Shown here: positions 6,799 through 12,995 of the stretch, piece by piece | Numbering within the stretch: position 1 is the first letter of the stretch | Layout: each line of letters starts with the position of its first letter | NCBI GenBank assembly: GCA_905210055.1 | Contig: CAJLVH010000026.1 | Location: forward strand, 1 to 17,180 | Length of the DNA stretch: 17,180 nt | Direction: 5' to 3' | DNA from: an uncultured Enorma sp. | Lineage (GTDB): Bacteria > Actinomycetota > Coriobacteriia > Coriobacteriales > Coriobacteriaceae | Notes under the pieces: generated by a model | What the model was told of the DNA's origin: nothing | Seen by the model: only the letters and a program-made list of their open reading frames with translations | Databases searched by the model: none | Made by a program: the position numbers and the translations under genes

Positions 6799-8346
6799 TT
6801 ATTCCGCGGAATCGAGGGAATGGATGGTTAATTGTATCAATACGCGGCTCATCGCCGTGCATTTGAAGCGCTCGTCAAGGCGAATTCCGCCAACCCACAC
6901 AACGGCACCGCCGGGCGCGGTGCGCACGATAGGCACGAGCGGGCGCTCAGCGACCGGAACCTGCTCCTCACCGAGGATGTCGGAAACCTTCTTCGACCTG
7001 CCGTGCATGCCGAGCGGGCACATGAGGTCCCCCGGAGCGAGCGAGTCGACCCACAGGCGCGCCGCGCGAGCCTCCACAGGCACGCCGTCTCCCGATTCCT
7101 TGAGGCGCACGAGGTCGCGTTCGGCATATCCAAGCGACGCGGCGTCCACGAAGGCGATCTCTTCGCCCGCGGGCGCGGCAGAAGCCTTCCTGCGCACATA
7201 GGCAATGATATCGGATCCGGCGGGGACGCGTTCGATCGACGCCTCGAGCACCCGTCCCGCGGCGAGCGCCATGCGGCCGGGTACGGTGAGCCAACCAGCT
7301 GTGAGCTCTTCGCGGGCGGCAGCGGTGCGCATCGAGCAGGTACCGAACTCCATGCGCACGTCGATGCCCGCGGGAAGCGTGGTCGACCCCTCCCCCGAAG
7401 CCACGCATGCGAGCACGGCTTCGACATGACGGAGCTCGAGGCGCGCATCTTGGTCGAGCTGGCGCACAGCGAGACGCACCATGCGGCGCGCGATGGCCAC
7501 CTCGGCGGATGCCAGGCGCGCACCGTCGAGCACGATGAGCCCCTCCTGCCGGCGCTTGGTGCATACCCGTAACGCCTGTGCGGCGAGCTGCGACATGAAC
7601 GCATCCTCATCGCCCAGGATGTCGCACGCGGCGCTCACGTTGCGCGCGACGTTGCGGTTGCGCTCGCGCAAAACAGGCATCACGCGGTGACGCACGAAGT
7701 TTCTCAGGTACGCGGTGTCTTGGTTGCTCTCGTCCTCGCGCCAGGGAATGCCCGCGACCTCGAGATAGCGGCAGAGCTCGTCGTGTGTGGTGTCGATGAG
7801 CGGCCGCACGATGATGTTGCGGCGCCGTGGGATGCTCGAGAGGCCGGCAGCGCCTGCACCCTTGATGGCATTCATTATGAACGTCTCCGCGCGGTCGCTC
7901 GCCGTATGGGCGGTTGCGATGCGCGCGGCAGAGCGCGGAACGTTCGCCTCGGTGCATAGTTCGCGCACGTACCGGCGGGCGGCAGCATAGCGCACCTCGC
8001 GCGCCGCCGCCTCGAGATTCTGACCGCCCAGGTTCGCAAACGATGCGTGCTCCACGCAGAGCGGCAGCCCAAAGCGCTCGCAGAGCTTCCGGACGAACGC
8101 CTCGTCCGCATCCGACGCCTCGCCGCGCAGGTGATGGTTCACGTGGAGCACATGCAGGCGCTCGCGGGCGATGCGCGCCCGACCGCGACCGTCGTCCAAA
8201 TCGAGCTGTGAGGTGCAGGCCATGACGAGCAGCGCCGTGGAATCTGCCCCGCCGGAGACCATGAGCACCACCGGGGCTGCGGGATGCGCCTGTGCGCGAA
8301 CACCGCGCGAATGATGCGGCGCGAACCGCTGCGCTACCGTTGGCAT
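6799..8346 (-). CDS. tilS: tRNA(Ile)-lysidine synthetase TilS
   Basis: A 515-residue enzyme that attaches lysine to C34 of the CAU-anticodon tRNA-Ile using ATP, which makes that tRNA read AUA instead of AUG. The PP-loop SGGADS (31-36) is preceded by the hydrophobic strand VVLMV. HVNHHLRGEASDADEAF, then TAHTASDRAETFIMN and the EDESNQDTAYLRNFVR stretch, are hallmark N-domain motifs. A helical middle domain follows, and the C-terminal domain contains PLGMHGRSKKVSDIL, the TilS tRNA-binding signature. It is longer than the E. coli or Bacillus enzymes, mainly in the middle and C-terminal parts. Start at ATG 8346 was chosen because GGGAGGG (8350-8356) lies just upstream; ATGs 4 and 10 codons earlier are weaker alternatives. 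It is the first gene of the tilS-hpt-ftsH operon. Confidence 0.95.
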   Translation of the reverse strand: MPTVAQRFAPHHSRGVRAQAHPAAPVVLMVSGGADSTALLVMACTSQLDLDDGRGRARIARERLHVLHVNHHLRGEASDADEAFVRKLCERFGLPLCVEHASFANLGGQNLEAAAREVRYAAARRYVRELCTEANVPRSAARIATAHTASDRAETFIMNAIKGAGAAGLSSIPRRRNIIVRPLIDTTHDELCRYLEVAGIPWREDESNQDTAYLRNFVRHRVMPVLRERNRNVARNVSAACDILGDEDAFMSQLAAQALRVCTKRRQEGLIVLDGARLASAEVAIARRMVRLAVRQLDQDARLELRHVEAVLACVASGEGSTTLPAGIDVRMEFGTCSMRTAAAREELTAGWLTVPGRMALAAGRVLEASIERVPAGSDIIAYVRRKASAAPAGEEIAFVDAASLGYAERDLVRLKESGDGVPVEARAARLWVDSLAPGDLMCPLGMHGRSKKVSDILGEEQVPVAERPLVPIVRTAPGGAVVWVGGIRLDERFKCTAMSRVLIQLTIHSLDSAE

Positions 8347-8378
8347 GCACCCTCCCATCTTCGTCTGTAGCAGCACTC

Positions 8379-8408
8379 TTGGGATTTTTCCACATACATT
8401 CGTACAAT
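8379..8408 (+). promoter_or_regulatory. Candidate promoter of the MBL-fold hydrolase gene
   Basis: TTGGGA (8379-8384), an 18-nt spacer and TACAAT (8403-8408) give a plausible sigma-A-type promoter about 35 nt before the ATG. GATAAT at 8418-8423 is a second possible -10. The same 97-bp gap must also hold the tilS promoter on the other strand, which I could not place. Confidence 0.45.
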
Positions 8409-8443
8409 ATTCCCTTGGATAATGTTACATCGGAAGGAAACGC

Positions 8444-9262
8444 ATGCCGAACGCGATGCACCTCCATATCCTCGGCAGTGGCTCAAAAGGGAACTGCTCG
8501 ATCGTGGAGTCGCCTGCTGGATTCATCATGATCGACAACGGCTTCTCGCGTCGGGAGACGCTCGCTCGCATGCACGCGCTCGGTTTGGACGAAAACCGGG
8601 TGCGCGCGCTCATCCTTACGCACGAACATAGCGATCATACGCGCGGCGTCGTGGTGTGGTGCAAGCGCTTTAGCGGGACGCTCATCGCGAGCGCAGGTAC
8701 GCCGGAGGCGCGATCTGGCTTCGACGTCCTTCCGTTCCAAGCGGTTGAACCTGGCGAGGCGTTCGACATCGAAGATGTGCACGTCCAGACCTTCCCCACC
8801 TCGCATGACGTCGTAAACCCCATGGGGCTGCGCTTGAGCTGCGGAGACGACGCCATAGGATTCGCCACCGATACCGGCACGCTCTCCGACGCTGCGCGGA
8901 ATGCACTCCGCGATGCGCGCATCCTTGCCCTTGAATGCAACCATGATGTCCATATGCTCACATCTGGCGATTACCCCCGCTTTCTCAAGGAGCGCATTCT
9001 CTCGAACACGGGTCATCTTTCGAACGCCCAGGCAGCGGAAGCCGCGTGCGAGCTCGTTACCAACCGCACCGAAGAGCTTGTCGCCATGCACATATCTCAA
9101 GAGAACAACCGACCTGGTCTCGCGGTGCGCGCGCTCGCCGATGCGCTCGGTGCCACGCTCGACAACGACCTTGGGACCGCAGCGACGCTCGAACGGCCGG
9201 GCACGGCACCGGGACTGCACATTCGCGCTGCCGGCCAAGACCGCCCCGTAAGCATCTGGTAG
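8444..9262 (+). CDS. MBL-fold metallo-hydrolase (WalJ/YycJ-like)
   Basis: A 272-residue cytoplasmic metallo-beta-lactamase-fold protein. The dinuclear metal motif is T-H60-E-H62-S-D64-H65, with further likely ligands H121 (PTSHD), D143 (ATDTG) and H216 (MHISQENN). The opening LGSGSKGNCS and the ECNHD and SNTGHLSN segments are typical of the YycJ/WalJ group, which in Firmicutes lies beside the WalKR genes and is described as nuclease-like. Its role here is not certain. GGAAGGA 5 nt before ATG 8444 fixes the start; a second ATG four codons on has no good site. It is divergent from tilS, convergent with hsp20 and not next to a walKR pair. No strong terminator of its own is seen; the hairpin at 9306-9334 may work in both directions. 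Confidence 0.88.
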   Translation: MPNAMHLHILGSGSKGNCSIVESPAGFIMIDNGFSRRETLARMHALGLDENRVRALILTHEHSDHTRGVVVWCKRFSGTLIASAGTPEARSGFDVLPFQAVEPGEAFDIEDVHVQTFPTSHDVVNPMGLRLSCGDDAIGFATDTGTLSDAARNALRDARILALECNHDVHMLTSGDYPRFLKERILSNTGHLSNAQAAEAACELVTNRTEELVAMHISQENNRPGLAVRALADALGATLDNDLGTAATLERPGTAPGLHIRAAGQDRPVSIW

Positions 9263-9305
9263 ATGAAACGGCGGCTCGACCATCGGGAGTGAATCGCCGC
9301 TCACG

Positions 9306-9334
9306 AAAAAAGGGGCTCCCGAAGGAACCCCTTT
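9306..9334 (-). terminator. Rho-independent terminator of hsp20 (possibly bidirectional)
   Basis: On the minus strand AAAGGGG-U-UCC and GGA-G-CCCCUUU pair around a UUCG tetraloop, followed by more Us (six in all from 9311 down to 9306). The internal U.G wobble is a C/A mismatch on the plus strand, so hsp20 is the main target, about 35 nt after its stop. The plus-strand side has only CCCCTTTC, so any effect on the convergent hydrolase gene would be weaker. Confidence 0.88.
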
Positions 9335-9367
9335 CATCCGAATTGTTGGAAAAGCTAGAAGCCGTCG

Positions 9368-9796
9368 TTAGTCGATCGAAACCTTCGTGACGTTCTTCTT
9401 CTCGACGATCTTCGGCACGGAGACGGTGAGCACGCCGTCGGCGAAACGAGCGGAAAGGCCCTCGTTCGACGCATCCTTGAGGTAGATCCCGCGCGTGGCG
9501 CTGAAGGCGGAGAACTCGCGCTGCAGGTAATTCTTGCCCTCGTTCTCCCCCTTATCCTCGACGTTCACCGAGATGGAAAGACGACCCTCGTTGAGCTCGA
9601 CGTCGATCTCGTCCTTGTTCACGCCAGCAAGATATGCCTTGACCTCGTAGCCGTCGCCCTTATCCTCGACATCCATGGGGAACGCGCGCGAAGCAGGCGC
9701 GGACGCGAGATCCATCATGTCGTCGAACGCGTCGAGAAGCGACGTGTTGAAGGGACGAAGACCGAACACCGAACGATACGGAACCATGCTAGCCAT
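9368..9796 (-). CDS. hsp20: Hsp20 / alpha-crystallin family small heat-shock protein
   Basis: A 142-residue ATP-independent holdase chaperone that keeps unfolding proteins soluble until refolding. The short N-terminal arm ends near residue 35. The alpha-crystallin domain (about 38-130) includes FPMDVEDKGDGYEVKAYLAG and the diagnostic closing strand GVLTVSVPK (121-129). The C-terminal VSI (139-141) fits the I/V-x-I/V motif used for oligomer assembly. Start at ATG 9796 has AAAGGAG 9 nt upstream; an in-frame TTG two codons earlier and an ATG three codons later are less likely. It is monocistronic: its terminator lies downstream, and its upstream region holds a palindrome and a ribosome-site hairpin, as expected for a stress-regulated gene. 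No classical CIRCE element is present. Confidence 0.95.
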   Translation of the reverse strand: MASMVPYRSVFGLRPFNTSLLDAFDDMMDLASAPASRAFPMDVEDKGDGYEVKAYLAGVNKDEIDVELNEGRLSISVNVEDKGENEGKNYLQREFSAFSATRGIYLKDASNEGLSARFADGVLTVSVPKIVEKKNVTKVSID

Positions 9797-9840
9797 AATC
9801 AACCACTCCTTTGTGGATTGCCCGGGTATTGGCTCCCGGG
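9797..9840 (-). promoter_or_regulatory. hsp20 5' leader: ribosome site inside a small hairpin
   Basis: On the minus-strand RNA the Shine-Dalgarno region AAAGGA lies in the loop between CCAC and GUGG, and flanking AAUC and GAUU can add pairs. Just upstream is a stronger hairpin with CCCGGG arms and an 8-nt loop (9821-9840). The arrangement resembles short heat-labile leaders of small heat-shock genes. Function is inferred only. Confidence 0.3.
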
Positions 9841-10148
9841 ACTTCTTTGGACACTGTTCTTATGCCCTCATGAGTGGCTTCTAAACAACACTGTTGAGAT
9901 TTTTTAAGCGTCACAGTATCATCAAATCTAAGTCTAATATACTTAGATTTATGATCGTCGCACCCGTTCGCTCCAAAACCGTCTAGTCCGTATTGCATGG
10001 AGGCGGACGAATGGGCGACTGCTCTTCAACGTACGCTTGACGCAAAGCGCCTTACGTCACCCCTCACCATTCTTTTTTTAAGGCGTGCACCTGCATTTTA
10101 TGCATAAGTTATGCAACCTGCGTGAACGGGGGTTCGCAGGCGGGCACA
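9841..10148. other. Divergent intergenic region, hsp20 / small tail-anchored protein
   Basis: No gene is visible in this gap. Apart from the palindrome at 9924-9950, it has CGCCTTA/TAAGGCG arms (10048-10054 and 10079-10085) around a loop with a T7 run. It also has a TGCAT/ATGCA cluster (10092-10115) and a hairpin CCTGC..GAAC-GGGG-GTTCGCAGG (10117-10140). It is more AT-rich than its surroundings. I cannot assign functions to these. Confidence 0.4.
9924..9950. promoter_or_regulatory. Operator-like palindrome upstream of hsp20
   Basis: Perfect 10-bp arms AAATCTAAGT and ACTTAGATTT are separated by exactly 7 nt; ATCAT/ATGAT extends the symmetry after a one-base bulge. The inner CTAAGT-N7-ACTTAG has the geometry of the HAIR box bound by HspR in actinobacteria (CTTGAGT-N7-ACTCAAG) but not its full sequence. 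It lies about 130 bp before the hsp20 start. TATATT across the spacer on the minus strand could be a -10, so binding could block hsp20 transcription. Confidence 0.5.
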
Positions 10149-10178
10149 TTGCATACGAAGAAGTCCTGAGCATATATC
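10149..10178 (+). promoter_or_regulatory. Candidate promoter of the small tail-anchored protein gene
   Basis: TTGCAT (10149-10154), an 18-nt spacer and TATATC (10173-10178) match four of six consensus bases in each hexamer. A start near 10185 would leave a leader of about 30 nt. Confidence 0.35.
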
Positions 10179-10213
10179 ATGTATTTGTTAGAGGCATATG
10201 CAATCGAGGCACC

Positions 10214-10660
10214 ATGGCAGACAGTACTTCTAGGCAAAACCCGACAGATTCCGACCACAACCCGCAACGTCGGACTCCAAATACGCCTTATCGGCGTACG
10301 GTACCGCACGTCTCACAGAGCCCTATCACCGATGAAAACTATACGCGCATGCTGCATGCGCAGGATGAATCTCAGCAGACCGAACAGCATACGACGACCC
10401 CTGGACGAAAGCACATGGGCGTCGCCACCGCCGACCCGCAGTACCTCCCGCAAAGCGGACCTGCGCACCCTCGCCGTTCGAACCCCGGCGATACCGGACA
10501 ACGTCAGCAGCTGCACTACGAGCGGTATCTGCAGACGCCCGGCTCAAAGAAGAGCATCTTCGTCGCCCGACAAGAGCGCGCGAGACGGCATACCATAGTC
10601 GTGGCCATCATCGCCCTGGTGCTCGTCGCCCTGGTGCTCTGGCTCATCCTCTTCCGTTAA
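10214..10660 (+). CDS. Uncharacterised small tail-anchored membrane protein
   Basis: I do not recognise this 148-residue protein. Residues 1-120 are highly polar and low in complexity (Gln, Thr, Pro, Ser, Arg, His) and are probably disordered. A basic patch (RQERARRH, 119-126) precedes one strong membrane helix (about 127-147) that ends the protein with a single Arg. The layout predicts a C-terminal tail anchor with the long N-terminal part in the cytoplasm. Start at ATG 10214 was chosen because GAGG lies 4 nt upstream and a promoter-like pair fits; the frame stays open 43 codons further upstream, but that part shows no ribosome site. The gene is alone between the hsp20 and phosphohexomutase units, with no clear terminator. 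The polar N-terminal half makes a spurious frame possible, though the TM, basic flank and signals argue for a real gene. Confidence 0.65.
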   Translation: MADSTSRQNPTDSDHNPQRRTPNTPYRRTVPHVSQSPITDENYTRMLHAQDESQQTEQHTTTPGRKHMGVATADPQYLPQSGPAHPRRSNPGDTGQRQQLHYERYLQTPGSKKSIFVARQERARRHTIVVAIIALVLVALVLWLILFR

Positions 10661-10765
10661 CATATCGTTCTCGCCACCGCATCGCACATCACCCTGGAAT
10701 CGAGCATGCTCGTGTCGTTTCCGTTACGAATGCGTGTGTCTCCAAGGTGGCGCGCGCCAGAACGT

Positions 10766-10816
10766 AAATAAACCCCCGAAGCGGGTCACCTGAGCTAGGT
10801 TTCCGCTCCGGGGGTT
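10766..10816 (-). terminator. Rho-independent terminator of the phosphohexomutase gene
   Basis: Arms AACCCCCG-A-AGCGG and CCGCT-C-CGGGGGTT (10771-10784, 10803-10816) pair with one G.U wobble on the minus strand, where the stem is followed by TTTATTTAC. An inner ACCT/AGGT pair sits in the loop. It lies about 25 nt after the stop codon. Confidence 0.85.
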
Positions 10817-10840
10817 CTTCGACTTCGTGTCGTTAATCCT

Positions 10841-12535
10841 TTACGAAAGCAGCTCGCGTCCGTCGGCCTCGATCTTCTCGATGAGCGCATCGGCAGCCGC
10901 CGCGTCATCGCCCTTCGCGAAGATGTAGATCTTGATCTTAGGCTCGGTGCCGGAGGGACGCACGATGGCCTTGTTGCCGCCCTCGAGGTCGAACTCGAGC
11001 ACGTTCGCCTTCGGCAGGCCGTTCACGCCTTCCTTGTAGTCTACGACCTTCTCCACCGCAAGGCCGGCCATCTGGACAGGCGCCTCAGCACGGAGGCTCG
11101 CCATGATGCCCGCCATCTTGCTCGCGCCCTCGGCGCCGGGGTAAGAGAGCGACACGGTCTTGTTGTGATAGTAGCCGTACTTCTCATAGAGGTCACGCAT
11201 GGCCTCGACGAGGTTCTTGCCCTTGAGTCGGTAATCCTGCGCCATCTGGCAAATGAGCAGCGATGCGTTCACCGCATCCTTGTCGCGCACGTGATCGCCC
11301 GAGAGGTAGCCGTAAGATTCCTCGAAACCGAAGATGAAGCGGTCAACCTCGCCCGCGTCGGCGAGCGACGTGATGATGTCACCGATGTACTTGAAACCCG
11401 TGAGGCAGCGGCGAAGCTCGAAGCCATAGTCCTCGGCAAGCGCGTCCACCATGGCAGAGGATACGATCGTGGTGACGGCGACCTTGTTGGAAAGGTCCTC
11501 GCCGCGCTCGGCGCGCATACGGCAGATGTAGTCGAGCAAGAGAACACCCATCTCGTTACCGGTGATGAGCGTGTAGTCGTCGCCGTCGGCACAGGCCACG
11601 CCCACGCGGTCGGCATCCGGGTCGGTTGCGAGCAAGAGATCCGGCTGCACCTCGCGGCACAGGTCGATACCCTTCTGCATGGCCTCGCGAATCTCCGGAT
11701 TCGGATACGGGCAGGTGGGGAAGTCACCGTTGGGATCTTTCTGCTCGGGCACGATGGTGATATCCGTGATGCCCGCGCGGTTGAGCACCGTGGTCACCGG
11801 GATGAGGCCGGTACCATTGAGCGGGGTGTATACGAGCTTGAGGGGCGCTTCGGCCGCCTGCTCTTCAGTGAGGTTGCAGACGGACTTCGAGAGCACGGCA
11901 TCGTAATAGCGATCGAGACAATCGTCACCGATCCACTCGATCTTGCCGGCAGCCACAGCCTCGTCGAAATCCATCGTCTTGATGCCATGCCACATATCCA
12001 CCTTGGCGATCGCGGCGGAGATGGCATCGGCCACCTCGGATGCGATCTGGCAGCCATCGGGGCCGTAAGCCTTGTAGCCGTTATATTGCGCGGGGTTGTG
12101 CGAGGCCGTCACGCACACGCCGCCGGAGCACTTGAGGTCGCGAACCGCCCAGGAAAGCGTGGGTACAGGCGAGATCTTGGGGTAGACCTTCGCCACGACG
12201 CCGTTCGCTGCGAAGATGGCGGCGGCGGTCTTCACGAAGAGCTCACCGTTGTTGCGGCTGTCGCGTGCGATAGCGACGGTGGGGTTCTCGAAGTTGGCGA
12301 CGAGATACTCGGCAAAGCCCTGCGTAGCGCGGCCGACGGTATAGATGTTCATGCGGTTCGTACCGGCGCCGAGCGTGCCGCGCAGTCCCGCCGTGCCGAA
12401 CTCGAGATCCTGGAAGAACGCATCGGTGATGGCGTTCTCATCGCCATCATCCTTAAGCGCGACGAGCTCCGATTTAAGCACGTCGTCCGTCACGTTCGCA
12501 AGCCATTCATCAAGAAGTGCATGTACGTCTGCCAT
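10841..12535 (-). CDS. Phosphoglucomutase/phosphomannomutase-family phosphohexomutase
   Basis: A 564-residue cytoplasmic alpha-D-phosphohexomutase that interconverts hexose 1- and 6-phosphates, linking glycolysis to nucleotide-sugar, glycogen and cell-wall synthesis. The N-terminal signature is FGTAGLRGTLGAGTNRMN (46-63). The catalytic phosphoserine is Ser145 in TASHNP (143-148). The Mg-binding loop is DPDADR (305-310), the sugar-binding loop is GFEESYGYL (403-411), and the phosphate-binding loop is RPSGTEPK (526-533). All four active-site loops are intact, and the length fits the long PgcA-like branch used for glucose 1-phosphate in Firmicutes; sugar preference is not proven. Start at ATG 12535 has AGGAAGG about 6 nt upstream. 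Its leader (to about 12684) contains a CCCCGT/ACGGGG hairpin and a GGAGC/GCTCC hairpin of unknown role. It is monocistronic: a tRNA terminator lies upstream and its own terminator downstream. Confidence 0.95.
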   Translation of the reverse strand: MADVHALLDEWLANVTDDVLKSELVALKDDGDENAITDAFFQDLEFGTAGLRGTLGAGTNRMNIYTVGRATQGFAEYLVANFENPTVAIARDSRNNGELFVKTAAAIFAANGVVAKVYPKISPVPTLSWAVRDLKCSGGVCVTASHNPAQYNGYKAYGPDGCQIASEVADAISAAIAKVDMWHGIKTMDFDEAVAAGKIEWIGDDCLDRYYDAVLSKSVCNLTEEQAAEAPLKLVYTPLNGTGLIPVTTVLNRAGITDITIVPEQKDPNGDFPTCPYPNPEIREAMQKGIDLCREVQPDLLLATDPDADRVGVACADGDDYTLITGNEMGVLLLDYICRMRAERGEDLSNKVAVTTIVSSAMVDALAEDYGFELRRCLTGFKYIGDIITSLADAGEVDRFIFGFEESYGYLSGDHVRDKDAVNASLLICQMAQDYRLKGKNLVEAMRDLYEKYGYYHNKTVSLSYPGAEGASKMAGIMASLRAEAPVQMAGLAVEKVVDYKEGVNGLPKANVLEFDLEGGNKAIVRPSGTEPKIKIYIFAKGDDAAAADALIEKIEADGRELLS

Positions 12536-12684
12536 AGGTTGCCTTCCTTTCAAGCAGAGCCCTGTCCCTCCCCCGTGCGCTGGTGACGGGGCAGCGCCGA
12601 AGCGCGATATTGCTATAGATGATACGGCAACAAAGGTGCAGGGGAGCGAACGCTCCGACAGGTGCACGGATTCGTCGGTGACGG

Positions 12685-12754
12685 GGCGTCACTTTGGGGA
12701 CGGGTACGTTTGTGTCGTTTTCGACACAAACGTACCCGTCCCCAAAGTGACGCC
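12685..12754. repeat. Long perfect palindrome, element C
   Basis: Arms of 33 bp (12685-12717 and 12722-12754) pair perfectly around a TTTT loop. The outer part contains ACTTTGGGGACGGG and the apex GTGTCG. There is no T-tract on either side, and the tRNA terminator already sits 6 bp away, so it is not simply a terminator. Its inner part is exactly the same size as element D. Confidence 0.92.
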
Positions 12755-12760
12755 TAAAGC

Positions 12761-12797
12761 GACAAAACGCCCGGCTCCGCGAGGGCACCGGGCGTTT
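12761..12797 (-). terminator. Rho-independent terminator of tRNA-Lys
   Basis: Perfect 10-bp arms AAACGCCCGG/CCGGGCGTTT (12765-12774, 12788-12797) around a 13-nt loop, with TTTTGTCGCTTT on the minus strand. It lies 7 nt beyond the tRNA CCA end and separates the tRNA from the phosphohexomutase gene. Confidence 0.88.
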
Positions 12798-12804
12798 GTA
12801 TTCA

Positions 12805-12880
12805 TGGTGGGCCGTTAGGGGTTCGAACCCTAGACCTTGGGATTAAAAGTCCCCTGCTCTGCCAGCTGAGCTAACGGCCC
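12805..12880 (-). tRNA. tRNA-Lys (anticodon UUU)
   Basis: The minus strand folds as a full cloverleaf: acceptor GGGCCGT/ACGGCCC with discriminator A73, D arm GCTC/GAGC, anticodon loop CTTTTAA with UUU at 12847-12845, and T arm TAGGG-TTCGAAC-CCCTA. The 3' CCA is encoded (12805-12807). The anticodon stem GGGGA/TCCCA leaves a G27-A43 mismatch at its outer end; E. coli tRNA-Lys has a G.U pair there, so this is minor. Size without CCA is 73 nt. It reads AAA and AAG codons. It has its own extended -10 promoter and terminator and stands as a single-gene unit. Confidence 0.97.
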
Positions 12881-12889
12881 GCGCGAAGC

Positions 12890-12898
12890 ATTGTACCA
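12890..12898 (-). promoter_or_regulatory. Extended -10 promoter of tRNA-Lys
   Basis: TGGTACAAT on the minus strand ends 9 nt before the mature tRNA 5' end, so transcription would start at or just before it. A TG one base before the hexamer fits an extended -10. No -35 hexamer is recognisable at the usual spacing. Confidence 0.6.
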
Positions 12899-12936
12899 CG
12901 TCTTTCATGCCGTACGGCCGCAGGACCCAAGCTGGT

Positions 12937-12994
12937 ACTTTGGGGACGGGGTCAAAAGTGTTGAATTCAACACTTTTGACCCCGTCCCCAAAGT
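12937..12994. repeat. Long perfect palindrome, element D
   Basis: A perfect 58-bp palindrome with 29-bp arms and no spacer, centred on GAATTC. The outer 14 bases (ACTTTGGGGACGGG) are identical to element C, and the apical GTGTTG corresponds to GTGTCG there. It begins 1 bp after the stop codon of the aminopeptidase gene and ends about 40 bp before the tRNA promoter. No T-tract follows on either strand. Confidence 0.93.
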
Positions 12995-12995
12995 G

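Noticed and set aside
9797..10213. A CIRCE element controlling hsp20.
   Set aside because: No TTAGCACTC-N9-GAGTGCTAA or near match on either strand of the gap.
10085..10213. An N-terminal extension of the small tail-anchored protein from ATG 10085.
   Set aside because: No ribosome site there; the extension runs through the likely promoter and a hairpin, and ATG 10214 has GAGG at a usable distance.
12579..12687. The 11-mer GGTGACGGGGC repeated 95 bp apart upstream of the phosphohexomutase gene.
   Set aside because: Short, GC-rich and without further similarity around it; likely chance or a trace of the palindrome family.
12805..12880. tRNA-Lys as an integration site of a mobile element.
   Set aside because: No integrase, no repeated tRNA 3' end and only housekeeping genes on both sides.
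12685..12994. Elements C and D as ordinary intrinsic terminators.
   Set aside because: Neither has a T-tract on either strand, stems of 29-33 bp are far longer than usual, and a normal tRNA terminator lies between tRNA-Lys and element C.
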